From assembly GCF_004193175.1 (NCBI RefSeq), contig NZ_SAUH01000001.1, forward strand, positions 3,426,001 through 3,490,000: 64,000 bases of DNA, in the 5' to 3' direction. The notes under the pieces were generated by a model. It did not search any database and had not been told where the DNA came from. It was given only the letters and a program-made list of their open reading frames with translations. This document shows, piece after piece, positions 55,228 through 63,792 of the stretch. The position numbers and the translations under genes are program-made. Source of the DNA: Streptomyces sp. RFCAC02. GTDB taxonomy: Bacteria > Actinomycetota > Actinomycetes > Streptomycetales > Streptomycetaceae. Positions within the stretch are counted from its first letter, which is position 1. Each line of letters opens with the position of its first letter.

Positions 55228-55635
55228 ATGCAGACCGGACCCGATCGTGCCGCTGCCGGCAGCGCCGGGGGCACCGCACCGGACGACGACACGCCCCCCA
55301 CCGGCGACCGCCTCCTCGCCGTCCTGGCCGCCCTCAGCAACCCGCACCGCATGCGCATCATCGCCGCCCTCGCCGCCGAGCGGACCTACGTCAGCCGCCT
55401 CGCCCGCGTCGTCGGCCTCAGCCGGCCCCTCACGCACATGCACCTGCGGCGCCTGGAGGAGGCCGGCCTCATCACCGGCTCCCTCGAACTGTCGGACGAG
55501 GGCCGGGCGATGAAGTTCTTCGAGGTCACCCCATTCGTCTACGAACTGTCCCCGCGCACGGTCGCGGACGCCGCCGGGAGCCTGTCCCCGGAGTCCCCGG
55601 CGTCCCCGGTGCGGGGAGAAGAGGAAGCGCAGTGA
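55228..55635 (+). CDS. ArsR-type winged-helix transcriptional regulator
   Basis: The 135-residue protein has a disordered N-terminus followed by a winged helix: LLAVLAALSNPHRMRIIAAL, RTYVSRLARVVGLSRPLTHM, HLRRLEEAGLITGS and the wing KFFEVTPFVYELS. The fold is ArsR/HTH_20-like, but no Cys pair for metal sensing is seen. ATG 55228 follows GGAAGGAGGGGGAGC, a very strong site. It overlaps the small membrane coiled-coil gene by 4 nt. A large palindrome upstream probably mediates autoregulation. Confidence 0.85.
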   Translation: MQTGPDRAAAGSAGGTAPDDDTPPTGDRLLAVLAALSNPHRMRIIAALAAERTYVSRLARVVGLSRPLTHMHLRRLEEAGLITGSLELSDEGRAMKFFEVTPFVYELSPRTVADAAGSLSPESPASPVRGEEEAQ

Positions 55636-55916
55636 ACCTCGCAACGTCCTACGCCGAGGACACGTCCTGGGTGTGGCCCGCGGTCATGAGCCTCGGGGGT
55701 TTCTTCCTCCTGCTCATCGTCGTCGTGTGGCAGATAGCCGCGACCTGGCGCGCCCGGATGCTGGCCCGCCGGGAGGAGGAGTACCGGCGCCTCGCCGCCA
55801 AGTACGCCGAACTGCTGGAGGACCAGACCGAGATCCTCCGCCGCTGGACCGACGACCTCACCGAGACCCGCAAGTCCGTGGCCTCGATGGAACGGATGAT
55901 GCGCGAGATCGACTGA
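55632..55916 (+). CDS. Small membrane protein with a cytosolic coiled coil
   Basis: The 94-residue protein begins with one membrane helix (VWPAVMSLGGFFLLLIVVVW) and continues with a heptad-rich region (ARREEEYRRLAAKYAELLED, RRWTDDLTETRKSVASMERM). GTG 55632 overlaps the regulator stop, so translation is coupled. The layout (regulator plus its own small membrane partner) suggests that the membrane protein senses or transmits a signal to the winged-helix protein, but that is inference. No family recognised. Confidence 0.8.
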   Translation: MNLATSYAEDTSWVWPAVMSLGGFFLLLIVVVWQIAATWRARMLARREEEYRRLAAKYAELLEDQTEILRRWTDDLTETRKSVASMERMMREID

Positions 55917-55982
55917 ACCCCCCGCCCCGCACGGGCGCGCCGGCCGGTGGCCCGGGGCCGGCCGCGCCCGTGGCGCCCCGCC

Positions 55983-57323
55983 TCAGCGGAACAGCCGGTC
56001 CGGCACCGCGGCCGCCAGCAGGCCGTAGCCCTCGGGCGTCAGATGCAGCCAGTCCCCGTCGTGGACGTCCGGCAGCAGCCGCTCCGGGTGCGCCGGGTCG
56101 CGGACCGCGCGGTCGAAGTCGATCACCGCGTCGAACCGGCCGCTGTGGCGTATCCAGTCGTTGACCGCCAGCCGGGCCTCCTCGCGCAGGCCGGCCGGAT
56201 CGTCGTACCCCGCGTTGTTCCCGAACGGCAGCAGTGTCGCGCCGTAGACCTCGATGCCCTGGGCGTGGGCGCGTTCCACGATCTGGTCGTACGCCGTGAT
56301 CAGGTCGTCGGTGACGCGCCGCTGGGCCTCCTCGGTGGCCGCCGCGGTGCCGATGTCGTTCACGCCCTCGAAGACGATGAGCCGGGTCACGCCGCTGGTC
56401 GCCAGCACGTCGCGGTCCAGGCGGGCGAGCGCGTTCGGTCCCAGGCCGTCGTCGAGGACGCGGTTGCCGCCGGCCGCCTGGTTCAGGACGGCGACGTCGC
56501 GGGTGGCGCGCCCGGACAGCAGGCGGTCCTGGAGCTGGTCGGGCCAGCGGTCGTTGCCGTTGGTCGTCGAACCCCGGCCGTCGGTCAGGGAGTCACCGAG
56601 GACCGCCGTGGCGCTGGTGCCCCGGCCCGACAGGGCCTCGACACCGCTGAGGAAGTACCAGTGGTCGACGGGCGTCGCGCCGGGCAGCGCCTCGTCGCCC
56701 GTGTGATCGCCCGCCAGGAGGTACGAGGTGGTGCGCGAGCCGGGATGCGACGTGATCGCCCCGGACGCCTGCCCGTCGCGCAGGTACACCGAGACCGACA
56801 GGTCGGTCCCGGCCGCCACCCGCAGGTCGATGGGGTCCGAGACGACCTGGGCACCGACCGGGACACTGATCGACTCCCGGCCGCTGAACGTCACCGGCAC
56901 CGTGCTGCCCGGCTCGACGGCGTCCGTCCCCGCGCGCCCGCCCAGCGGCCGTGCCACCGAGACGGCGGTGATCGGCAGCGCCGCCCCGCCGAACGCGTTG
57001 GAGAAACGCAGGCGTATCCCGTCGTCCCCGCCCGTGGCCACCCGCACGGTCTGGCGCAGGGTCGTGTCGTCGAGAACGAGATTCTCCTGCGTGAAAGGCG
57101 CGGGCGGCATATTCCCCGGCTCGGTCAATTGCGGCATCGCCGTCCAGATGTTGACCCAATGCCGGCCGCCGGTCCCGGAATGGGCGGTCGCCGTCTGCGC
57201 CGCGGCGGACGGCTCCGCCCCCGCGGGCGCGCGGTCGGCACCCACCGCCGAGCCCACCGTGACCAGCGCCGCGGCCAGGAGCCCCACGGCTGCCGGTGCC
57301 ATGATCGACCGGAAGCTTTTCAC
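55983..57323 (-). CDS. Secreted SGNH/GDSL-family hydrolase (esterase/lipase)
   Basis: The exported protein has a signal peptide (MKSFRSIMAPAAVGLLAAAL, cleavage near SAVGA), an N-terminal beta domain of about 200 residues, and an SGNH hydrolase core: AVLGDSLTDG (Ser block I), NQAAGGNRVLDDG (Gly block II), FEGVNDIG (Asn block III) and DWLHLTPEGYGLL (catalytic Asp/His block V). GTG 57323 (MKSF) with GAGGTGG just upstream is preferred over ATG 57335. The 446-residue length fits rhamnogalacturonan-acetylesterase-like and SGNH/GDSL secreted enzymes of Streptomyces. Substrate unknown. Confidence 0.92.
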   Translation of the reverse strand: MKSFRSIMAPAAVGLLAAALVTVGSAVGADRAPAGAEPSAAAQTATAHSGTGGRHWVNIWTAMPQLTEPGNMPPAPFTQENLVLDDTTLRQTVRVATGGDDGIRLRFSNAFGGAALPITAVSVARPLGGRAGTDAVEPGSTVPVTFSGRESISVPVGAQVVSDPIDLRVAAGTDLSVSVYLRDGQASGAITSHPGSRTTSYLLAGDHTGDEALPGATPVDHWYFLSGVEALSGRGTSATAVLGDSLTDGRGSTTNGNDRWPDQLQDRLLSGRATRDVAVLNQAAGGNRVLDDGLGPNALARLDRDVLATSGVTRLIVFEGVNDIGTAAATEEAQRRVTDDLITAYDQIVERAHAQGIEVYGATLLPFGNNAGYDDPAGLREEARLAVNDWIRHSGRFDAVIDFDRAVRDPAHPERLLPDVHDGDWLHLTPEGYGLLAAAVPDRLFR

Positions 57324-57413
57324 GACCCACCTCATTCCTTTTTCCGTCCGTGCCGTTGTCGCCGTACAGACCTTTCGAGGGCAGCACGGCGCACTCCGGG
57401 GGAATGCCCGGCC

Positions 57414-57584
57414 GTGACCGGGGACCTGGAGAAGGAATTACTGAACGCCGCTTTCGCCGTGGTGAACCTAGACAGGGCCGTAAAAAGCGTCAAGAAGACG
57501 GGCGGCCGAAAGATTTCCGGGCACGGAAGGCCCCGCACCGAACGGGCCGCCGCGCCCGGCCGACCGGCATCCTGGATCCCATGA
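57414..57584 (+). CDS. Possible small protein coupled to the methyltransferase gene
   Basis: GTG 57414 opens a 56-codon frame whose TGA overlaps the ATG of the methyltransferase (ATGA at 57581). The N-terminal half could be an amphipathic helix (VTGDLEKELLNAAFAVVNLD). Against it, the frame uses rare codons TTA, CTA, GTA and ATT, unlike the genes around it, and no clear ribosome binding site is seen. It may be a bldA-dependent leader peptide or simply leader sequence. Confidence 0.25.
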   Translation: MTGDLEKELLNAAFAVVNLDRAVKSVKKTGGRKISGHGRPRTERAAAPGRPASWIP

Positions 57585-58417
57585 CGCCCCCCGAGTCCCG
57601 GACGGCGCACCTCGCCTCCTCTTTCAACGCCGTCGCCGCCGACTACGCCGCCGCCCGCCCCTCCTACCCGCCCGCCCTCTACGACGCGATCGAGGAGCTG
57701 ACCGGCCGGGCCATCGCCGGGTCCCGCGTCCTCGACATCGGTGCCGGCACCGGCCTCGGCACCCGCCCGCTGCACGAGCGCGGCGCCCGCGTCACGGCCG
57801 CCGAGCCCGGCGCGGGCATGGCCGCGCAGTTCCGCGCCGCGCTCCCCGGCGTACCGCTGCTGCGCGCGAACGGCAACGCGCTGCCGTTCGCGCCGGGCGT
57901 CTTCGACCTCGTCACCTACGCCCAGGCGTGGCACTGGACCGACCCCGCCCGCTCGGTCCCCGAGGCGCTGCGGGTCCTCCGCCCGGCAGGCGCCGTCGCC
58001 CTGTGGTGGAACCGGTCCGACCCCGCCGACCCCTGGAACCGCGACCAGGAGGAACGGCTGCGCCCCCACTTCCCGGAACTCGACCGCGAGGACATGAGCG
58101 TCCTGGCCGGCGACCGCGTGCGCGCCCTCGGCCTCCCCGTCACCGTCCACTCCCGCGCGATCCCGTGGCAGCGGACCGTCGGCGTGGACACCCACCTCAC
58201 GAACCTCGCGAGCCACTCCCACTTCGCCATCAGGGCCGCCGGGGTGAACGCCCCCGTCCTCGCCGCCGAACGCGCCGCGGCGGCACGGGCGTTCCCCGAC
58301 GGACGCGTCACCGAGCGCTACGTCGTCCGCCTCACCGTCCTCCTCCCCGACGGCGGCACCGGCCGTCCCGCCCGAGGGACTCCGCACCCGGGGCCGCGGC
58401 CCCGGGTGCGAGGATGA
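57581..58417 (+). CDS. Class I SAM-dependent methyltransferase
   Basis: The 278-residue protein has the motifs RVLDIGAGTGLGTRPLHER (SAM motif I), VTAAEPGAGM (acidic loop), LPFAPGVFDLVTYAQAWHW (motif II/post I) and EALRVLRPAGAVALWWNRSD (motif III). This is a generic Methyltransf_11/25 enzyme; the substrate is unknown. Its last ten codons lie inside a perfect 28-nt palindrome (58383-58410), and its stop is directly upstream of proC. The C-terminal tail (RGTPHPGPRPRVRG) is probably a by-product of that element. Confidence 0.87.
   Translation: MTPPESRTAHLASSFNAVAADYAAARPSYPPALYDAIEELTGRAIAGSRVLDIGAGTGLGTRPLHERGARVTAAEPGAGMAAQFRAALPGVPLLRANGNALPFAPGVFDLVTYAQAWHWTDPARSVPEALRVLRPAGAVALWWNRSDPADPWNRDQEERLRPHFPELDREDMSVLAGDRVRALGLPVTVHSRAIPWQRTVGVDTHLTNLASHSHFAIRAAGVNAPVLAAERAAAARAFPDGRVTERYVVRLTVLLPDGGTGRPARGTPHPGPRPRVRG
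58383..58410. terminator. Perfect 28-nt palindrome at the methyltransferase/proC junction
   Basis: CGCACCCGGGGCCG followed by its exact reverse complement; the hairpin has at least 11 bp. It sits over the last codons of the methyltransferase and ends 12 nt before the proC start, so it may terminate or attenuate transcription into proC. Confidence 0.5.
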
Positions 58418-58422
58418 ACGGC

Positions 58423-59244
58423 ATGAGCAGTTCCCTGACCCACCAGATCGCGGTCCTCGGCGCCGGGAAGATCGGCGAGGCCCTGCTCGGCGGCCTGCTG
58501 CGGTCGGGCCGCGCGCCCGCCGACGTACGGGTCACCGTGCGCCGCCCCGAGCACGCCGCCGCCCTGCGCGAACGGCACGGCGTCGAGGCCGTGAGCACCG
58601 CCGAGGCCGCCAAGACCGCCGGCATCCTGATCCTCGCCGTCAAGCCCCAGGACATGGACGCCCTGCTGCGCGAGCTGGCCCCGCACCTGCCGCCGGACCG
58701 CCTGGTCGTCTCGGCCGCCGCCGGTGTCACCACCGCGTTCATCGAGGCACGCCTCCCGGAGGGCACGGCCGTCGTCCGGGTCATGCCGAACACCCCGGCG
58801 CTCGTGGACGAGGGCATGTCCGTCATCTCGGGCGGCAGCCTCGCCACCGAGACGCACCTGACGTGGACCGAGGAGATCTTCGGCGCCGTCGGCTCGACGC
58901 TGCGGCTCCCCGAGTATCAGCAGGACGCCGCCACCGCCCTGTCGGGCTCGGGACCCGCGTACTTCTACTACCTCGTCGAGGCCATGACGGACGCCGGCAT
59001 CCTGCTCGGCCTGCCCCGCGACAAGGCGCACGACCTGATCGTCCAGGCCGCCGTGGGCGCCGCCGTCATGCTCCGCGACAGCGGCGAGCACCCCGTCGCC
59101 CTCCGCGCGGCCGTCACCTCGCCGGCCGGCACGACCGCCAGCGCCCTGCGCGAGCTGGAGAACCACGGCGTCCGCGCCGCCGTCATCGCCGCCATCGAGG
59201 CGGCCCGCGACCGCAGCCGCGCCCTCGGCGGCGGCACCGCGTAG
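58423..59244 (+). CDS. proC: Pyrroline-5-carboxylate reductase
   Basis: ProC reduces pyrroline-5-carboxylate to proline with NAD(P)H. The 273-residue protein has the Rossmann IAVLGAGKIGEALLGGLL, ILILAVKPQDMDALL, VVSAAAGVTTAFIEARL, VVRVMPNTPALVDEGM and the substrate segment ALSGSGPAYFYYLVEAMTDA, ending with TSPAGTTASALRELE. ATG 58423 has GAGGA about 8 nt upstream; ATG 58414 in frame overlaps the methyltransferase stop. A large hairpin follows the gene. Confidence 0.96.
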   Translation: MSSSLTHQIAVLGAGKIGEALLGGLLRSGRAPADVRVTVRRPEHAAALRERHGVEAVSTAEAAKTAGILILAVKPQDMDALLRELAPHLPPDRLVVSAAAGVTTAFIEARLPEGTAVVRVMPNTPALVDEGMSVISGGSLATETHLTWTEEIFGAVGSTLRLPEYQQDAATALSGSGPAYFYYLVEAMTDAGILLGLPRDKAHDLIVQAAVGAAVMLRDSGEHPVALRAAVTSPAGTTASALRELENHGVRAAVIAAIEAARDRSRALGGGTA

Positions 59245-59263
59245 CGGCACCGCGCACACGGAC

Positions 59264-59310
59264 GGCCGGCCCGTCCGCCGTACCCCTCCGGTACGGCGGA
59301 CGGACCGGCC
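59264..59310. terminator. Large bidirectional hairpin between proC and the FtsX-type permease
   Basis: CCGTCCGCCGTACC and GGTACGGCGGACGG form a 14-bp stem with a 5-nt loop; after one mismatch GGCCGG/CCGGCC adds six more pairs. It lies between the convergent stops at 59244 and 59325 and can serve both strands. Confidence 0.75.
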
Positions 59311-59324
59311 GCGCGGCCCGGACG

Positions 59325-61889
59325 TCAGTCCGTCGCGATGGCCCGCAGCACGTTCATCCGGCCCGCGCGGAACGCCGGCAGCAGCGCCGCCACCAGCCCG
59401 ACCACAGCGGACCCGGCGAACACCCCGCCGATCGTCGCCCACGGTATGTCCAGCACGTGGAAGCCGCTCGGCGCCATCACCCGCTGCGCCGCCGTGCCCC
59501 ACGCCAGCCCGATGCCGAGGCCGAGGAGCGCGCCGAACAGCGCGATCACCACCGACTCCAGCCGCACCATCCGCCGGAGCTGCCGCCGCGACAGGCCGAT
59601 CGCCCGCATGAGCCCGATCTCCCGGGTCCGCTCCACCACCGACAGCGTCAGCGTGTTCACGACACCGAGGATCGCCACGATGATGGCGAGCGCCAGCAGC
59701 GCGTAGACGATGTTCAGGAGCTGGCCCATCTGGTCCTCCATGAGCTGCTTGTACTCCGCCTGGTTCCGCATCTCGAACTGCGGGTACGGGGCCAGGGCGT
59801 CCCGCAGCGCCGCGTGGACGGCCTCCGCCCGCCCCTCGTCGGCCGTGACGAACAGGGTCGAGGGCAGCGGCACCAGGTCCGCCGGCAGGTGCGCCCGCAC
59901 CGTGGCGAGCGACACGTACATCGCGCCCTGGTCGAGCAGCGTGTCCTCCGACGTGATCGCCGCCAGCCGCAGCGGCACCGTCTCCCCGCCCACGAACCGG
60001 ACGGTCAGCTCGTCGCCCACCGCCAGTCCGTGCTCCTCGGCGAACGACTCCCCGACGGACAGCGCGTCGTCGCCGAACGCGTCCGCCGGCTCGCCGGACA
60101 CCGCCTCCGCCCGCAGATCCCGCGCGTAGGTGGGATCGGCGGCGACCAGTTCCTCATCCGCCACGGCCCCGCCCGGAACCGTGATCTCGGCGTTCACCGA
60201 CGTCAGGTCCGTCACATGGGCGATCCCGGGCACCGCCCGCACCGCGTCGGCCGCCTCCGGCGTGATCCGCTGCTCGGACACCGTGTCGACGATGAAATCC
60301 GCGCCCACCGTGCGGTCGAGCTGGTCCGACGCCGACGCCACCACCGAGGAGCCCACCACCGACAGCGACCCGACGAGGGCCAGGCCGATCATCAGCGCGC
60401 CCGCCGTCGCCCCCGTACGGCGCGGGTCGCGGACCGCGTTCCGCCCGGCCATGCGCCCCACCGTGCCGAACAGCCGCAGCACCACGGCCCCCACGGCCCG
60501 CACCACCACGCCCGCGAGCAGCGGCGCGACCACCACCGCGCCCACCAGCGTCAGCAGCACGCCGGCCCCGAGGAACGGCGCCCCGTCCGCGCTCTCCTCC
60601 GCGCCCGCCGCGACCACGAGCGCCGCCGCGCCCGCGCCGCACAGCACCACACCGAGCACCGCGCGCACCCGCCCCGTCCTGGCGTCGCCCGGCAGCCCGG
60701 CCTCCCGCAGCGCCGCCATCGGCGACACCCGGCCGCCGCGCCGCGCCGGCAGCCAGGCCGACACCACCGTCGTCACGACGCCCACCACGAGCCCGGCCAC
60801 CGGTGTCGCCGGCGAGACCGTCAGCCGCGCGAGATCCACCTCGACCCCGGCCGCCGACATGAGCTTCAGCAGCCCGGCCGCCAGCCCGATCCCGGCCCCG
60901 ACACCGACCACGGACCCGGCGACACCCAGCAGCAGCGCCTCGACGAGCACCGAGCGGTTCACCTGCCGGCGCGACGCGCCCACCGCCCGCAGCAGCCCCA
61001 GCTCCCGCGTGCGCTGGGCGACGAGCATGGAGAACGTGTTGACGATCAGGAAGATCCCCACCAGCACGGCGAGCGCGGCGAACCCGAGCATCGCGTACCG
61101 CAGGTAGTCGAGGAAGCCCACGTCATCCCCGAGGTCGGCCTCCACCTGCGCGGCCGTCCGCGCCTCGACGGTGTCCGCCCCGAGCGCCTCGGTGATCCGC
61201 GCCGCCAGCTCCGCGTCCGACACGCCGTCGGCGGCCGTGACCCGCACCTCGCTGATCACACCGGCCGACCCGAGCAGCGCCTCCCGCGCGGCGGCCGGTT
61301 CGAGCAGCACCGTCGACAGGCCCGGATTGGCCGTGGTGAACGCGGCGAGACCGGTCACCTCCACCTCGAACGTCCCCGGGACGGCGACGACCGTCAGCGT
61401 GTCACCGATCGCGACACCTGCCCGCTCGGCGGTGTCCGCGTCGAGCACGGCCTCTCCCGGTCCCCCGGGCGCGCGCCCTTCGGCCAGCTCCATCGCCCCC
61501 CGCGTCGACGGCCCCCAGTCCCCGCCCATGGTGGGCGCCCCGTTGCCCGTCGCGACATCGTCCCCCTCGGCGTCGGTCACGGTGACGGACGACGTGGAGA
61601 CGGCACCCTCCGCCTGCGCCACCCCGTCGACCGCGCGGACGTCGTCGACGACCGCACCCGGCAGCGTCCGGTCGCGCCCGGTCTCCTGGGCGTTCTCCTC
61701 CTCGGCCGGCCCCACCGTCACATCGGCCGTCGTGGAGGCGAAGAACCGGTCGAACGTCGACTCCAGCGTGTCGCTGAACACCAGCGTCCCGGACACGAAG
61801 GCGACCGACAGCACGATCGCGATCCCCGACAGCGCCATCCGGCCCTTGTGCGCGAGGACGTTCCGCAGGGAGGTCCGCAGCACCGTCAT
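59325..61889 (-). CDS. ABC transporter permease, FtsX/MacB-like, with two FtsX domains
   Basis: The 854-residue membrane protein has an N-terminal span (GMALSGIAIVLSVAFVSGTL), a large extracytoplasmic MacB-type domain, three helices of the first FtsX unit (AMLGFAALAVLVGIFLIVNT, RTRELGLLRAVGASRRQVNR), then a second periplasmic domain and a second FtsX unit (LALAIIVAILGVVNTLTLSV, RTREIGLMRAIGLSRRQLRR). This ten-span pattern is the common actinobacterial exporter linked to lipoproteins, drugs or antimicrobial peptides. ATG 61889 overlaps the ATPase stop by 4 nt, so the two form one operon with the ATPase first. Confidence 0.93.
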   Translation of the reverse strand: MTVLRTSLRNVLAHKGRMALSGIAIVLSVAFVSGTLVFSDTLESTFDRFFASTTADVTVGPAEEENAQETGRDRTLPGAVVDDVRAVDGVAQAEGAVSTSSVTVTDAEGDDVATGNGAPTMGGDWGPSTRGAMELAEGRAPGGPGEAVLDADTAERAGVAIGDTLTVVAVPGTFEVEVTGLAAFTTANPGLSTVLLEPAAAREALLGSAGVISEVRVTAADGVSDAELAARITEALGADTVEARTAAQVEADLGDDVGFLDYLRYAMLGFAALAVLVGIFLIVNTFSMLVAQRTRELGLLRAVGASRRQVNRSVLVEALLLGVAGSVVGVGAGIGLAAGLLKLMSAAGVEVDLARLTVSPATPVAGLVVGVVTTVVSAWLPARRGGRVSPMAALREAGLPGDARTGRVRAVLGVVLCGAGAAALVVAAGAEESADGAPFLGAGVLLTLVGAVVVAPLLAGVVVRAVGAVVLRLFGTVGRMAGRNAVRDPRRTGATAGALMIGLALVGSLSVVGSSVVASASDQLDRTVGADFIVDTVSEQRITPEAADAVRAVPGIAHVTDLTSVNAEITVPGGAVADEELVAADPTYARDLRAEAVSGEPADAFGDDALSVGESFAEEHGLAVGDELTVRFVGGETVPLRLAAITSEDTLLDQGAMYVSLATVRAHLPADLVPLPSTLFVTADEGRAEAVHAALRDALAPYPQFEMRNQAEYKQLMEDQMGQLLNIVYALLALAIIVAILGVVNTLTLSVVERTREIGLMRAIGLSRRQLRRMVRLESVVIALFGALLGLGIGLAWGTAAQRVMAPSGFHVLDIPWATIGGVFAGSAVVGLVAALLPAFRAGRMNVLRAIATD

Positions 61890-62677
61890 GCCGTCCGCCC
61901 CCGGCCGTCGAAGCGCCGCATGCGGTCGAGGACCCGGTCGGCCGTCGGCCGGTGCATCTCGTCCACGATCCGGCCGTCGGCCAGGAAGACGATGCGGTCC
62001 GCGTACGCCGCGGCCACCGGGTCGTGCGTGACCATGACGACGGTCTGCCCCAGCTCGTCCACCGAGCGCCGCAGGAACGCCAGCACCTCACCGCCGGCCC
62101 GCGAGTCCAGGTTGCCCGTGGGCTCGTCCCCGAAGACGATCTCCGGCCGCGAGGCGAGCGCCCGCGCCACCGCGACCCGCTGCTGCTGCCCGCCCGAGAG
62201 CTGCGCCGGACGGTGCTTCAGCCGCCCGGCGAGCCCCACGGTCGCCACGACACGGTCCAGCCACTCGGTGTCGACCCGCCGCCCCGCGATGTCCATCGGC
62301 AGGGTGATGTTCTCCAGGGCGGTGAGCGTCGGCAGCAGGTTGAACGCCTGGAAGACGAATCCGATCCGGTCCCGCCGCAGCCTGGTGAGCCGCTTGTCCC
62401 GCAGCCCGGTCAGCTCCGTGCCGCCGATCTGGATCCGCCCCTCGCTCACGGTGTCGAGACCGGCCAGGCAGTGCATCAGCGTCGACTTCCCCGACCCCGA
62501 TGGACCCATGATCGCGGTGAACGCCCCGCGCTCCAGGTCCACGCTCACGTGGTCGAGGGCGAGCACCCGGGTCTCGCCCGTCCCGTAGGCCTTCACGACA
62601 TCCCGCGCCCGGGCGGCCACCGCCTCCCGCGGCGCCGCCACGTCCCCCGCGGGCGTCCTGGTCTCTGCGGTCCTCAC
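61886..62677 (-). CDS. ABC transporter ATP-binding protein (LolD/MacB-like)
   Basis: The 263-residue ATPase has Walker A GPSGSGKSTLMHCLAGLD, Q-loop GFVFQAFNLLPTLTALENI, signature LSGGQQQRVAVARAL, Walker B IVFGDEPTGNLD and H-loop VVMVTHDPVAAAYADRIVFL. That is the FtsE/LolD/MacB branch and pairs with the downstream FtsX-type permease. Start is GTG 62677 with AGGGGAAG about 7 nt upstream. The N-terminal extension is Arg/Ala-rich. The 129-bp gap to the next ATPase gene shows nothing I can name. Confidence 0.93.
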   Translation of the reverse strand: MRTAETRTPAGDVAAPREAVAARARDVVKAYGTGETRVLALDHVSVDLERGAFTAIMGPSGSGKSTLMHCLAGLDTVSEGRIQIGGTELTGLRDKRLTRLRRDRIGFVFQAFNLLPTLTALENITLPMDIAGRRVDTEWLDRVVATVGLAGRLKHRPAQLSGGQQQRVAVARALASRPEIVFGDEPTGNLDSRAGGEVLAFLRRSVDELGQTVVMVTHDPVAAAYADRIVFLADGRIVDEMHRPTADRVLDRMRRFDGRGRTA

Positions 62678-62806
62678 GTTGCTTCCCCTCGTCGAACAGG
62701 CCGTCGCCCGCGGGCCACGGGCCGCGTCCCGGCCATTGCGGGATCAACGGTGCCGTTCGGGGAGGGAGCGGCACGATGGTGCACACGGCCGTCTTTCCGG
62801 TGGGGT

Positions 62807-63787
62807 CTACCCCACCTTCTTCCCTCCGGAGGACCCCAGGGAGTACATGCGCGCGATCACCTCCTCGATGTCCGGCTCCCGCAGCGACAGGTCGGCGACC
62901 GGGTACGCGGCCGTCACGGCGGCCACGAGCGGCGCCGCGCTCGCCGACGCGGGGAACGCCAGCCACTGCCGCGGCCCCTCGACCCGCACGGTCCGCGCGC
63001 CCGGCACCTCGACCGGCGGCAGTTCCCGCGCCAGGTCCACGACGAGCGTCCGCTCGCTCCCGCCGATCTCGTGCAGCGCCGACGGAGCGCCGTCGTGCAC
63101 GAGCCGCCCGTGGTCGATCAGCATGACCCGCGAGCAGAGCTGCTCGACATCGTTCAGATCGTGCGTCGTCAGCAGCACCGTCGTGCCCTGTTCCCCGTTC
63201 AGATCGCGCAGGAAACGACGGACCTTGGCCTTGCTGATCACATCGAGCCCGATCGTCGGCTCGTCCAGGTACAGCACGTCCGGGTCGTGCAGCAGCGCCG
63301 CCGCGATGTCACCGCGCATCCGCTGCCCCAGCGAGAGCTCCCGCACCGGCACCCGCAGCAGGACCCCGAGGTCCAGCATCTCCACGCACCGCTCCAGGTT
63401 CTCCCGGAACCGCCGCTCCCCGATCCGGTACAGCCGCCGCACGAGACCGTACGAGTCCCGCAGGGGCAGGTCCCACCACAGGGTCGTCCGCTGCCCGAAG
63501 ACGACCCCGATGCGCCGGGCCAGCTTCACCCGGTCCCGGGCCGGGTCGATCCCCGCCACCCGCAGCCGGCCGCCGCTCGGCGTGAGGATGCCCGTCAGCA
63601 TCTTGACGGTGGTCGACTTCCCCGCCCCGTTCGGCCCGAGGTACCCCACCATCTCGCCCGGCGCCACCGTGAACGAGATGCCGTCGACCGCCCGCACCTC
63701 CTCCCGCACCCGCCGCAGCCCCCGGCCGGCCCGCCGCCGGACCGCGAACACCTTCTCCAGGTCCACCACTTCGATCAGCGCGCTCAT
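62807..63787 (-). CDS. ABC-2 exporter ATP-binding protein (COG4586-like)
   Basis: The 326-residue ATPase has a long first section (RRAGRGLRRVREEVRAVDGI) before Walker A GPNGAGKSTTVKMLTGIL, the Q-loop GVVFGQRTTLWWDLPLRDSY and the unusual signature ELSLGQRMRGDIAAALLHDP in place of LSGGQ, which marks the COG4586 group. Walker B is LYLDEPTIGLD. A C-terminal domain of about 80 residues follows. It lies 5 bp downstream of its permease gene (cut by the window edge). In the same class, the partner permeases are COG4587/COG3694 (DUF990-like). ATG 63787 is chosen over the frame's longer start. Confidence 0.92.
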   Translation of the reverse strand: MSALIEVVDLEKVFAVRRRAGRGLRRVREEVRAVDGISFTVAPGEMVGYLGPNGAGKSTTVKMLTGILTPSGGRLRVAGIDPARDRVKLARRIGVVFGQRTTLWWDLPLRDSYGLVRRLYRIGERRFRENLERCVEMLDLGVLLRVPVRELSLGQRMRGDIAAALLHDPDVLYLDEPTIGLDVISKAKVRRFLRDLNGEQGTTVLLTTHDLNDVEQLCSRVMLIDHGRLVHDGAPSALHEIGGSERTLVVDLARELPPVEVPGARTVRVEGPRQWLAFPASASAAPLVAAVTAAYPVADLSLREPDIEEVIARMYSLGSSGGKKVG

Positions 63788-63792
63788 CAGCC

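Noticed and set aside
58863..62588. 1,241-codon plus-strand frame opposite the FtsX operon
   Set aside because: His/Arg/Pro-rich shadow of the minus-strand permease and ATPase genes.
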